Shown: positions 13,793 through 25,354 of the stretch, piece by piece
Numbering within the stretch: position 1 is the first letter of the stretch
Layout of the letters: every line of letters starts with the position of its first letter
Origin: Silene conica
Taxonomy: Eukaryota; Streptophyta; Magnoliopsida; Caryophyllales; Caryophyllaceae
DNA: 64,000 nt
Direction: 5' to 3'
NCBI GenBank assembly: GCA_029255685.2
Contig: CM055312.2
Span: 6,720,649-6,784,648 of the forward strand
Notes under the pieces: generated by a model
Told to the model about the DNA's origin: nothing
Database searches by the model: none
Seen by the model: the letters and a program-made list of their open reading frames with translations, nothing else
Translations under genes and position numbers: made by a program

Positions 13793-15679
13793 TTTTAACC
13801 CGTGAAATTCACGGGACTGGTTTTAAACTTTTATATTATTATAGTTAATCATAACTATGATATAACGATGAGAGATTTGTTTATCTTTATATATTTTTTC
13901 AAAACAAAGCACGATTTGTTTATCTTGATATATTTTCTAAATATATGATATTGAGTGTTTCTAAATATTTGTTAAACAATAATTATAATTATTAATTTAA
14001 CCCTACGTAGTATGATTGTATATGAATATGAATTGTATGATTTGCAAATTACTATCCATGATTCTTGCTTCTTTTAAAATCTTATGATAATCATAAGTCT
14101 TTTAGGTATTATTCTTTTAGTTTAGGAATTATTCTGATTATAAAATTCTGATTATTATAAAATACGGATTATTAAATCTGCAGGTTTGAAAGATCTGCAC
14201 GGCTTCAGTTTTGGAAAATTTCCACGGGTATAATTAGGAAATCATTATAAAAACGGAATTATTCTGTTTAGGAAATCATTTGTATAATTAGGAAATTTAA
14301 TTGTATAAGTAAATTTAGTTATTGTTTCACATTAGGATTTAGTTTAGTAAATTAATTTCAAAGCATAATCTATCCATATATATAATCATTCAGTTATTAT
14401 TCTTTTCATATTAGGTCAATTAATTGTGCATAATCCATGGATTGACGGAATCTTGAAATTTTGTTTAGGAAGCTATTTAAAATTCACGGAAATTCTATAT
14501 TTAGAAAATTATTATCTTTCAGTTATTTAAAATTCATATTCAAAATTCACGGAATCTTAAAATTTTGTTTAGAAGGCTATTTAAAATCCATATTTAATTA
14601 AAATCATATCTTTCAGTTATTATTATGATTCTTTTCAATTTAGTTTAGTAAATTAATTTCAATGCATAATCTATCCATATTTAAAATCATTCTGTTATTA
14701 TTCTTTTCATATTAGGTCAATTAATTGTTCATAATCGATCGATTGATGTAATCTTGAAATTTTGCTTAGGAAGCTATTTAAAATTCACGGAAATTCTATA
14801 TTTAGCAAATTATTATCTTTCAGTTATTTAAAATCCATATTTAAAATTCACGGAATCTTAAATTTTTGTTTAGGAAGCTATTTAAAATCATATCTTTCAG
14901 TAATTATTATGATTCTTTTCAATTTAGAAAATTTAAAATTTTTGTGTTGGATATTAATTAATTTATTTATTTTTAAAATTTATACCGAGCAATATGTTAG
15001 TAGGCTTTAAATCGCGCCATGTAAGACGGAGCTTGTTTCTTGTGATGCCACGTCAGCGGCCTGGCTTCTGCATTAGGTAAATATATGATGATTCCATTTT
15101 GACATTTTTTATAATAGGTGATGACCATTTTTTTTAAAAAAGTAAATAAATTATACTGAAGATTGCGAAATCAATAGGATAGTATATGGAATAAAATCAA
15201 TTGTAGAATATGATTGAAATATTCCATATTCTATCACTATAAAAACTAAAGTACAAATTAATAGGAGTAACTAATTTATTTAAACCGTGGGAGTATCCAT
15301 TTTGTTAATAAAACTATTTATTTAATATAATAAATGAGTTCTTTTATAAAACAGGAGTATCTCGCAATATCGAACTCTCCCACACAATCAGTGTTGTTTG
15401 ATATATGTATCTTTTTGCTAATAAAATCAAATGTAAATTATTAATTAACCCAACTTTTAAATTACTATTTTTATTAACCAAGTCTTATAACCATTTGAAT
15501 TACACAGTTACACTCATTTTAAGCATACGTACTAATTTTATTGCAAGTCTTACTCATTTATAGTTAATAATTCAAAATTAATTACTCCCTAAATCATTAT
15601 ATCTTAGCTATGAGTCTATAACTATACATATTCATTTAAAATTTAAAAAATAACCTGTGAATTTCACGGGTTTAAACCT
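13793..15679. mobile_element. Possible DNA element nested in the inverted-arm element
   Basis: The left end reads AGGTTTTAACCCGTGAAATT and the complement of the right end reads AGGTTTAAACCCGTGAAATT, giving inverted ends of about 27 bp built round the palindrome CCCGTGAAATTCACGGG. I find no transposase and no clear target duplication. The interior holds the 301-bp tandem repeat. Confidence 0.45.
14341..14940 (+). repeat. Tandem duplication, about 301-bp unit
   Basis: Two units start at 14,341 and 14,642 (AGTTTAGTAAATTAATTTCA in both) and run in parallel through ATAATCTATCC, TTAGGTCAATTAATTG and TTAGGAAGCTATTTAAAATT. Differences are scattered. No coding content is evident; short open frames here follow the repeat and look accidental. 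Confidence 0.8.
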
Positions 15680-15955
15680 GGTTTCCTTATTAATTCAAGC
15701 TAACAAACTCTTAATATTTACCAGATTTTAAATTTCCATATTATTTATTATAATTAAACTAGATTTTAAATTTCCATAAAATTATTCATTCCCTAAATAT
15801 CTAAAAAATTAATCAAATATTATGTATTATAATTTCCATAATATTCCTTAAATCAAATAATAATAAGAATATTTCCGAAAATATTATTTAATATTAGTAA
15901 ATTTCAGAATATCAACAATTATAATTCATAAATAGACGTGCTGATACCCTTGATT

Positions 15956-16017
15956 AAATGGTTAAAACTCTACTTGCAAATATTAGCTTGTGTGCAAATG
16001 ATCCCAGGTTCGAATCC
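15956..16017 (+). other. tRNA-like A-box/B-box module in right arm
   Basis: A-box-like AAATGGTTAAAACTC (15,956) and a good B-box GGTTCGAATCC (16,007) lie at a spacing typical of pol III promoters. The T-arm does not close (the 3' side reads CCCAG where CTGGG would be needed), so this is not a working tRNA gene. It may be a SINE-derived piece captured by the DNA element. Confidence 0.45.
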
Positions 16018-16682
16018 CAGTAATAACATTTTTAAATTTTTAAAATTGTTTAATTAAATTTATATAATCGAAAAAATGATTTCACAAAAAAAAACAAAAA
16101 ACCGAGTCAACTTATTAAAATATTAAAAAAATCCAATATTAATTTAGTAAAATAATTTCCAAATGGATTAATAAAATACAAAAATAAAAAAAAACGTCTA
16201 AATTAATTACATACAAAAAATTTAATTTGCAGAATATTAATTTTCAAAATAATTTCCAACAGAATATTAATAAAAAACAAAAAAACAGTGTAAATTAATT
16301 AAATACAAAAGAATTATTTTCCAGAATATTAATTTACAAAAAAAAAAAAATCCAACAATATTATTAGTTAATATTTCCGAAAATTTAACTAAATACATAA
16401 AATAACAAAATATTTTTAAAAAATATTAATTTTGTAAAACATAATAAAATCTTAACAAATAACAAATATTCTTAAATTATGCTAACTACATGTGGTTAAG
16501 AACTTAATTATATTTGTATAATTACTAATATACCCTAACACTAACTCATGCAAATTAACTATGGTTATACACGTGGCGCGATGTAATTGGTCGTGTATGA
16601 GTTTTTCTATACACAATGTGTATCTCTACAAATACAATGAGGATCTCGTGTCTCATATATGTCACACGACTCACACCACTTG

Positions 16683-18844
16683 TGAAGGGTATGGATACCG
16701 AGTACCTAAGAGGGGGAGGGGGTGAATTAGGTACTACTTAAAATTTTAACTTAACAAAGTTGACTTAATTAAATTAACTAATGATTAAGTACAGAGAAAC
16801 AAAGGAAAGCAACGATTTCGTTGACTGTTAAGTTCATCTAGCAAGTGAAGTAGTGCTACTGTATGAAAGTAACAGATCTAGAAATCGTTGACTGAAACAG
16901 AAAGGAAAAGAAAAATAAAAGAACGATTAACTAAACAGAAAAGAGAAGAACGCAGCGGTTTTGAATTGGTTCGGCCAAAACTCTAACGGCCTACGTCCAA
17001 TCTTCTTTTATTGAATAGCTAAGTAATCTACTCCGAAAACTTAAAACAAATTACAATAAAAGGACCAACAACCTACTCCGGTTGCGACTCTTAGTTCTTT
17101 TGACCACAATGTCTAAGAACATCAAACTAACAAACTAGTATAGATTACAAGATCAAGTTTTCCTCAAACTGATTCTTAAATGAATTGAGGAGGAACAACT
17201 TATTGATCAATCATAACTAGATAACAAATCATAAACAGAAGCAACGATTAGACAGACTGTTTACACTTGAAGAGTTTGAAGACTTTTATAAAAACTTTGC
17301 AAAATCAGTAAAAAGAGATGAAGATTTGAAGAGAGAATTTTGCAAAGATGAATTTATTGCTCTAGAAGTCTTAGAAATAAATGAGGATGAAGTACTCCTT
17401 TTATAGAGAAAATATTGGATAAGGACCTTTGGGTAAAAGCCACAAAGTACACCTTAGGTGGCTATTTTCCAAAGGACAAAAGGAGTTGTACTTTTTTGTT
17501 TTTTTAAAATATTATTTCTTTGCTTTAGAATCTTCTTTAAACAGGAAAAGAGATTTTTTGGGCTTTGCAAAAATCAGAGTCATAAAGCAAATTTTCTTAT
17601 AATTTTGCAAAGCTGAGATTTCGAAATTGAGAAAGCTTCAAGTGTACGGTTGCACGGGGCAACGATCTGTGTAACTGTTTCTTACGTTAGACGAGTTGTT
17701 ATCTTTACAAAACAACGACACTTAGAGATTTCTTTTGACAACGGAATATCAATGCTCTCTTGATTATGAACTTTCGAACCTGAAATGGAAACTTGAAAAC
17801 ACAATTAAATTGGGCTTGTCATCATCAACAAATTGTATCCTAACAACTTGCCTTGTAATGCATCAACAACTTTATATATTAATTGCAATATTTGATTTTG
17901 TTATAAATAATGTGTCAGAAGTAGCAGATAAAATAGTATCTGTGAAATAAAACTTTATAGCAAATGTGTTAATTTGTCGATATGTTAAAAGATAAATGGA
18001 ATGAGACACATGATAGACACCGTGTGGGTTAGAGAATATGATAACCGAGATTTGTCGTCAACTCCCGTTCAAAAACAATTTGTAAAAACCCAAATTAAGT
18101 AGTATAATTTAGGGTGTCGAACGCGAAGATGGTGGGGATATTGTGTAGTTACGTTCTAATCCTAGTCTAGTCGGGTAATAGATTTTGATGAATGGCTAGC
18201 AAACTAAGAAGTCAAAAAAACTAAGACGATAATTCGATAAAGGGTAAATTAGGGTGTCGGGGGTCACTTAGGGTAGTCGATGATAGGGCACTGGTGAGCG
18301 AAATTTAGAGTCGTCGGTTCCCGCTTACCAAACAATATTTTTTAAAAACCAAAATAGTAGTATAATAAGGTTGTCGATCGCAAGGATGGTGGGGATAATT
18401 GCCTAGTTTCGTTCGAGTCAAAGTTTAGTCGGGGGTAATAGATTGAGAGTGATGACTAACAACTAATGAGCAATAAAAGCAAAGATGTTAAAATAAGTCG
18501 ATAAATAAAAGAACTCGGGTGTCGGGGTGACACGCCTAAAACGTCGCAATTAAAGACGCGCAAATTATCAATTTATATACACAAAACATGTTAATTATAC
18601 TAATTATAAAACGAGTATAGCAACAAGTAAATGAGTCGAACCCAAGAGAAGCAGGGTTTTGCTAATGATTTCTAAAGATGTAAAAAGAATAATTAAAACT
18701 AATTAATAACAAGTATGTAAAAATGGGGGTTTTGGGGTTCGTTGAGAATGCAAACAAAAGCAAACAACATTCATATAAGAGTGAAAAGCAAGTAACCAAA
18801 CAAACAAGTATTATGATGAAAGATTATCAAGTTTAAGAAAGATT
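16683..18844. repeat. 2,162-bp direct repeat, left copy (LTR plus flank)
   Basis: Matches 25,355-27,516 at a constant offset of 8,672. The only difference I found is one T/C near 18,536. It contains A's LTR (16,683-17,845), the target-site ACTTG with 682 bp of non-element DNA (17,846-18,527), and the first 317 bp of element E's LTR (18,528-18,844), after which sequence specific to A begins. Confidence 0.9.
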
Positions 18845-19207
18845 ATCAGAAGTAGCAGTTGGGTCAGTTGCAGGATTGACGTTGGAAACAACGATTTCAG
18901 ATGAGATATCTTCCTCTTCGATGATGACCGGAGCATCCGGAGTATTAGATTTGGTTTTCAAAGAGCCGGAACGAGTTCGTTTACGGACGAAGGAGACGGC
19001 AGCCGGTTTGTCCAATGAATCAGTGTCGGTCTCAGGGAAGGGTTGTGACGGGGACAGTGATTGAATGGGTTCAGGTTCCGGGTTGAGGGAGGTTGAGGAT
19101 GAGGTGGGTTGTATGGGAGGTGATTGGGTTGAGTCCATGGAGATGTTGGGGAATTTTAATTTGATGTTTAAAGAGGATTTTACCATGGTTAAAATATAAA
19201 TAGGCAA
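18845..19207 (-). mobile_element. N-terminal part of the extra 3' frame of element A
   Basis: A Pro/Ser/Thr-rich N-terminus (KFPNISMDSTQ, SLNPEPEPIQSLSPSQ, KRTRSGSLK) lies in the same relative place as the 499-residue extra frame of element B. Only the beginning is present before the sequence changes to the copied flank. It has no recognisable domain by itself. Confidence 0.55.
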
Positions 19208-19683
19208 GGGGAGATGAATGTGAGTAAAGGGATAATTAATTTGTAGAAGGTGAAAGGAGGTGATATGAAGAAAGGGATTTAATTGTTTACGGTATTAGTA
19301 TTAGTAAAGGAAGTGGTATTAGTAAATGGGAAGTGGAGAGAAGTCTGGGAATTAATTTGGTTTAGGTGGGATGTATGGAGAGGGGTTAGCCACGTGGGAA
19401 GAGGTGAGGGAGATGAGAAAGAGGGGAGTGACGTCATTAGAGGGTGACGTAAGGAAATGGTGGAGAGGTAGGTGTGTTGAACAAGCTAAGGTAATTTTAT
19501 CAGTTAACTAGGTGATAGTAATACGCAAACAAGACATCATGTGATAGGTCGGTTAATCATTTAACACATAGACAATTTTTTAAACACGAAAATAACTAAT
19601 GACACGAATGAAGAGTCTTAGCTTGTAAACGAATTCACTCTAGCCAATCATACGAGAGAAAAATAAAACCACAATTAAAATAA

Positions 19684-22600
19684 TCACAAGCAATTAATCA
19701 AGCCAATTTCTAACCGGAGTTTTTCAAATTGTTCACGGGCAAGAGGTTTCGTAAATATGTCGGCTATTTGATCCTCCGTTTTGCAAAAAATGAGTTTCAC
19801 ATGCCCTTTTTCAACATGATCACGAATAAAATGATGACGGATTTCAATATGTTTAGTTCGTGAATGTTGAATTGGATTTTTAGAGATATTGATAGCACTT
19901 GTGTTGTCACACATTATGGGTATTGAGTCAAAAATAATTCCGAAATCAAGAAGTTGTTGTCTTACCCAAAGGAGTTGTGAACAACAATGAGCGGCACTAA
20001 CGTATTCACTTTCGGCCGTTGAGAGAGCTACCGTATTTTGTTCTTAGATCCCCATGAGATGATACATGGACCCAAAAAAGTCGCGATTCCCGACGTACTT
20101 TTTCTATCAACGGTACATCCCGCGTAATCCGCATCGGAGAAACCTACGAGATCAAAAGGACATAATAAGGGGTACCATAGGTAAAGATCTTGAGTTCCAA
20201 TTAAATACCGAAGAATACGTTTTACCGCTTTGAAATGAGATTCTTTCGGATTTGATTGGAAACGAGCACATAAGCACACACTAAATAGAATATCGGGACG
20301 ACTAGCGGTTAGATACAAAAGAGAGCCTATCATACCTCTATACACCTTTTCACTAATGTTCTTACCGTTTTCATCTTTGTCCAATTTGGACGTTGATACC
20401 ATGGGAGTGGAAAAGGAGTTTCCGTTAGTCATACCGAATTTTTGAAGCATTTCTTTGATGTACTTTTGTTGATGGATCATGATACCATCTTTGGATTGTT
20501 TGATTTGAAGCCCTAAAAAGAATCATAACTCGCCCATCATGCTCATCTCAAACTCAGATTTCATTAGCTCAGAAAAGTAGACATAAAGGAGTTCGTTAGT
20601 TGCACCAAATATAATATCATCGACATATACTTGCACAACCAACAGTTCTGATGACTGTTGCTTTAAGAATAAAGTTTTGTCAACGGAGCCTCTTTTAAAA
20701 CCATTTTCAATGAGAAAAGTTGACAACCTATCATACCAACATCTAGGGGCTTGTTTTAAACCGTAGAGAGCCTTGTCTAGCTTGTAGACATGGTTAGGAA
20801 AGTCATTGTCAAGAAACCCCGGAGGTTGTTCGACAAAGACTTCCTCATCTAAGAACCCATTTAAAAAAGCGGTCTTGACATCCATTTGAAAGAGAGTTAT
20901 ACCTTTGTGGGCCGCAAAAGCGATGAGTAGCCGAATAGCTTCAAGCCTAGCCACCGGTGCATAAGTTTCGTCATAGTCAATTCCTTCTTGTTGATTGTAA
21001 CCTTGCACCACGAGTCTAGCTTTGTTCCTTACAATTTCACCGGAAATCATCGAGCTTGTTGCGAAAAACCCACTTGGTGCCTATGACAGTTCTATTAGAT
21101 GGCCTAGTAACCAAATGCCAAACCTTGTTTCTTTTGAATTGATTGAGCTCATCTTGCATTGCTATGAGCCAATCGGCATCCGTTAGAGCAACCGTTATGT
21201 TGGGTGGCTCTATTTTGGAAAGGAAGGCATTTTGACCACAAAAGTCATCTAATAAGGCAAAGTTGTTGTGAGATGCCTTAGATCTTGTCTTAATCCCAGA
21301 TGTTAGGTCACTAGTTAAATTTGAGAGTGGATGAGAACTTTGATGCTTCCATTTTCTTGGGATGATAATATGTTCTCGTTCCCCAGCAACAGTTTCAGAG
21401 GTTGTTGCTTCCTGTTCAGAGTGAGGGTTCAGACTTGGGTTGATAGGAGCTGCAGGAGTAACAGTGTTGACGTCTGTTGTCTCCTGAGATGATGAAGTTG
21501 AGGCATGATTGGATGGAGTGGATGGAGTGGAAGAGGATGCAGTAGCAGATGATTCTCCATGACTGGTTCCCCCTGAACCATTGCTATTACCACCAGGCAA
21601 CGGTTGATCAGACTGTTGCACATTGTCATTGGTTGGTCCTTCATCTTCTTCGAGAACAAAGTCTTTCCTTATGAGTCCAATTTCAAACTCATCATCTTCA
21701 TCATCGTCTTCTGATTCTTCGTTTTGTACCTGTCCAAGCACACTAGATTCATCAAAAATGATATGAACACTTTCCTCAATACGCATGGTTCTTTTGTTGT
21801 AAACTTTATAGGCCTTGCTATGTTCGGAATACCCAATAAACACCGCCTCATCACTACGAGGATCAAATTTCCCTAAATTTTCTTTTCCATTGTTGTGCAC
21901 AAAACATTTGCTACCAAAGCATCGAAAGTAGGAAATGTTAGGCTTTCTTCCTCGTAGTAGTTCATACGGTGTTTTATCCATTGAGTTTCTTATCATGACA
22001 CGATTGTGAATGTGACAAGCGGTATTAACCGCTTCGGCCCAAAAGCTTCTAGGTAATTTACTACTTAAAAGCATGGTCCGAGCCATGCCTTCAAGAGTTC
22101 TATTCATGCGTTCTACCACGCCATTTTGTTGAGGTGTCCTAGGGGCCGAAAAATTATGGTCAACACCATTTTCGTCGCAATAAGTATTAAATGACAAATT
22201 CTCAAACTCCGTTCCATGATCGGTTCTTATGGACACAAGTTTATGGTCAAGCTTGTTTTGACACTTCCTAAGCCAAATTAGAAACTCATTGAAGGTTTCA
22301 TCTTTAGAACATAAAAAGAGAGTCCAAACAAACCTAGAGAAATCATCAACAATGACACACACATAGCGACTACCACCTCTACTTCTAGTTCTCATAGGTC
22401 CACACAAATCAATATGAAGAAGTTGGAGGGGACGAAGAGTACTCATGATTCTTTTGGATTTAAAGGAGCTTTTGACATGTTTACACCTAGCACATTCATC
22501 ACAAATTTTGTCGAAATCAAATTTTATATTTGGAAATCCCTCAACTAGATCAAGCTTCTTTAGGGTGTTAAGAGTTTTGGAGCTAACATGTCCAAATCTT

Positions 22601-23022
22601 TTGTGCCACAACCATGGATCATTCTTCATGACACTCATACAAGATAGAGTGTCATCCGGTATCATGTTTAAGTTTGTTAAATAGACGTCTTTTACACGCC
22701 TTCCTTCAAGAATGACCTCACGGGTTGTATCATCAATGATTTTACACATATTAGTACTAAACTCCACCAAGTTTCCACGATCACATAATTGAGAAATACT
22801 AAGGAGATTATGCTTCAAACCTTTGACAAGCCGCACGTTGTCGACACATAGTAACGATGACTTACCAACCTTACCAATACCAATTACTTCACCCTTTTTG
22901 TTGTCACCAAATGTTACCGTGCCTCCTTTATGAGCTTCTAATGAGAGGAATTGGTTTCTATCTCCCGTCATGTGACGTGAGCATCCACTATCCAAGTACC
23001 AATTGCGGTCGCCTCTCATCAA
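19684..23022 (-). mobile_element. Copia pol region of element A (broken)
   Basis: Domains in order on the minus strand: retropepsin-like protease ([13 protein letters not shown]), integrase with HHCC finger (WHKRFGH, CDECARCKH) and DDE core (DLCGPM, TDHGTEF, the E in ERMNRTLE), a Ser/Thr-rich linker, reverse transcriptase ([19 protein letters not shown]), and RNase H-like sequence ending [15 protein letters not shown]. The wording is very close to pol of element B, so the two are the same lineage. It has about three breaks and is presumed inactive. Confidence 0.88.
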
Positions 23023-23036
23023 GCCCTACACAAGAA

Positions 23037-25337
23037 TTAGATTTTGAGTTTAGGAACCCAAATAAATTTGGGTCCCTTTTTGTGAACAACTTTGTTAACA
23101 AGATCCTTTTGAATCCAAACTTGCTTAGCCACTTTAATATTCTTATTGATGTCATTATGTCTCTTTTGGCAACCGTTAAAGCCATGACCAGTTTTGCCAC
23201 AATAGTTACAAATTTGATACTCGGGAAGACCAACATATTTCCTTCTTCGAAAATCAGTTTTACATGGGTCTGGTTTGCTAAAGTAACAGTGAGATGCACT
23301 GTTCCATTTAAATCCTAGACCAGCTACACGGTCACATCGTTTTGTTTGATTTGTGAGAAAATTTAGAACATTTTGACTTCCTTCCCATTTCTTGGACACA
23401 TTGTTGGCATCAACAAGCTTAATCTTTAAGTTTTTGAGATCGATGGAAAGCGTAGCATTCTTAGCTTTTACAGTTTTGAGCTCTTTTTCAAGATCATCAA
23501 ACTCAGTGTGTAGGTCTCCAATGAGTTCTCCCTTTTGCTCGACATTGTCCTTTAGACTTTCAATGCATAAGTTCAAGTGTTCAATCTCATCTTTAGAAGA
23601 TCTACATATAGCATTTTTGTTTTGAGAGTTAACAAGTTTAACATGCATGATTTTGAGTTCATTTTTGAAAGTTGAAATGTCAACTTTTAACCTTTCATTC
23701 TCACTGACCAAGGTGGCATTCTCAAATTCTTCCTTATCAGAGATAACAGTCTTATGGACTGTTTCTTTAAGAGCTGCTAACTCTTTGACCAACTCATCAT
23801 ATTTACATAAAAGCAGGTTGTTTTCTTTTTCCAATTTATCACACTCTTTAGTAGCAGTGGAAATTTGTGACGTGAGAGAGGTGTTAATATCTTCAAGGTT
23901 TGACAAACTCTTAGAATCGACTTCTAGACACTCTACTTTCTCAGACAACTGTTCATTTAGCTTTTTCAGATTTTTGAGTTCGGACGTACTAGAGAGATTA
24001 AATGTTGTTTCCTTCTTGAGTTTAACATTTTCTTCAGCGATCTCTTCTATTTCATCTTGCATGACGTCTAACCTTTTTGTTTGTGAACGACACTTATCAA
24101 AGAGTTTATCAAGAAGTTTACACACCTTTTCTTTTGAGTAAGTTCTAGCCTTTGCTTTCAGGATTTTTACCTCATCATCGGAGTCGGAGTCGGAGTCATC
24201 GGGATGAGCCATGAGACACCTAAGATGTTCGCCTTTGGTCACTTTAGTTTTGATTTTGTGGTTTTTGGTTAAGCACATCTTAGCTTCTAATTTTTCTTCG
24301 ATGGGTTCCTCGTCCTCAGAATCGGACATCCCCCAAATAGCTGTCATGACTTTATGTTTGTATTCCTTTTTGGCCTTATCTCGTTTATCCCTAGATTTTA
24401 TATCATCCCACTTAGGACATTCTTTGATTTGGTGATTTATGTCACCACACTTAAAACATCCTACAGTGGAAGAATGCTTTTTCTTGAAGGGACGTTTCTT
24501 AGCATAATTGTTATTAAACTTCTTTTGACCTTGCCCGTTTACCATTCCGACCAAGTTCCGAGAGAACATGGCAAACTCATCTTCCTCATCATCTTCACCA
24601 TCGCTTGGTGAAGATAATAAGGCAAGACCCTTTCCCTTTGAGGATTCACTAGAATTCTTCTCGAGATTAAACTCGTTAGCCATTAGTGATCCTATTAGTT
24701 CATGAAGGGTGAGTTTAGATAAATCACGGGCTTCTTCAATTGCGGTAACCTTAGGTTGCCATTTTGAAGTGAGACTACGAAGAATCTTTCGAATAATGTC
24801 CTCGGACTCGAAATCTCTTCCTAGACTCTTAAGTTCATTTATTATGCAAGAAAAACGAGAAGAAAAACTATTTATGGATTCATCCTTTGACATGCGAAAC
24901 ATCTCATATTGTTGCATGAGAAGGTCGATACGGTGTTTTCTAACTTGAGATGTCCCTTCATAAGCAAGTACAAGAGAATCCCAAATTAGTTTTGCCGTAG
25001 GACATCCGGAAATACGACTCACTTCGGCTTCTCCAACACAACGTTGAAGAATCGACATAGCTTTTGAGTTTTTTTCGGCCATTTTGAAATCATTTTCATT
25101 GTAGTCACTTTCCGACTTGACTTTGTTGAAACCTGTCATCATGTCGGTTTCCTCAATGATTAGAGGTCCGTTCATGATGATGTTCCAACATTGATAATCA
25201 ATACTCCTTATGTAATGTTCCATTTTGAGTTTCCACCAACCAAAATTCTCACCGGTAAAGACCGGGATCTTGGAGTGTTTTGCGGAATCCATTTCCCAAG
25301 ACGTAACTCTAAGGTAATTAGCCTTTATCAAGAGCAC
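23037..25337 (-). mobile_element. Copia gag of element A
   Basis: A 766-residue open frame. An N-terminal UBN2-type capsid region (GENFGWWKLKMEHYIRSID) is followed by a zinc knuckle CFKCGDINHQIKEC at about residue 295, a long Glu/Lys/Leu-rich coiled coil (about 380-660), and a second knuckle CNYCGKTGHGFNGC near 720, ending WVPKLKI. It would form the virus-like particle. Pol opens a few bases beyond the end of gag in another frame, with the same relative offset as in element B. Confidence 0.88.
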
Positions 25338-25339
25338 GA

Positions 25340-25352
25340 GGCTCTGATACCA
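25340..25352 (-). other. Primer-binding site of element A (tRNA-iMet)
   Basis: The complement reads TGGTATCAGAGCC, two bases inside the 5' LTR end. This is the usual initiator-Met tRNA primer site of plant copia elements and fixes the element's orientation. Confidence 0.92.
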
Positions 25353-25354
25353 AT

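Larger units (their letters stand above)
12637..16625. mobile_element. Non-autonomous DNA element with long inverted arms
   Basis: The left end (12,637 on: GGATGCACATTGTGTATGG, then ACTCCATACACGACCAAT) is mirrored at the right end (about 16,560-16,625; complement GAGATACACATTGTGTATAG, then ACTCATACACGACCAAT). Similarity between the arms continues inward for roughly 800 bp at perhaps 75-80 percent. No transposase is present. The long arms suggest a Mutator-like or foldback element, but I found no convincing target duplication. The interior is AT-rich and contains a further inverted pair (13,445-13,520 with 15,005-15,085) and a possible second element between CCCGTGAAATTCACGGG-type ends at 13,793 and 15,672. 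Confidence 0.65.

Noticed and set aside
14762-15010. 82-residue frame
   Set aside because: It follows the AT-rich 301-bp tandem repeat and its hydrophobic, Ile/Phe-rich composition is what AT-rich DNA gives by chance.
15956-16030. Possible tRNA gene
   Set aside because: A-box and B-box strings are present, but the T-arm and acceptor stems do not pair, and a related inverted copy sits in the other arm of the same DNA element.
12637-16625. Mutator-type target duplication for the 4-kb element
   Set aside because: I compared the 9-11 bases outside both ends at several possible boundaries and found no convincing match.
17735-17950. 71-residue frame with an identical copy at 26,407-26,622
   Set aside because: Both copies lie in the 2.16-kb direct repeat; identity reflects the duplication. 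The frame crosses an LTR boundary and has no recognisable features.
18876-19064. Plus-strand frame opposite the extra 3' frame of element A
   Set aside because: It has no features of its own; the minus-strand reading matches the lineage's extra frame better.
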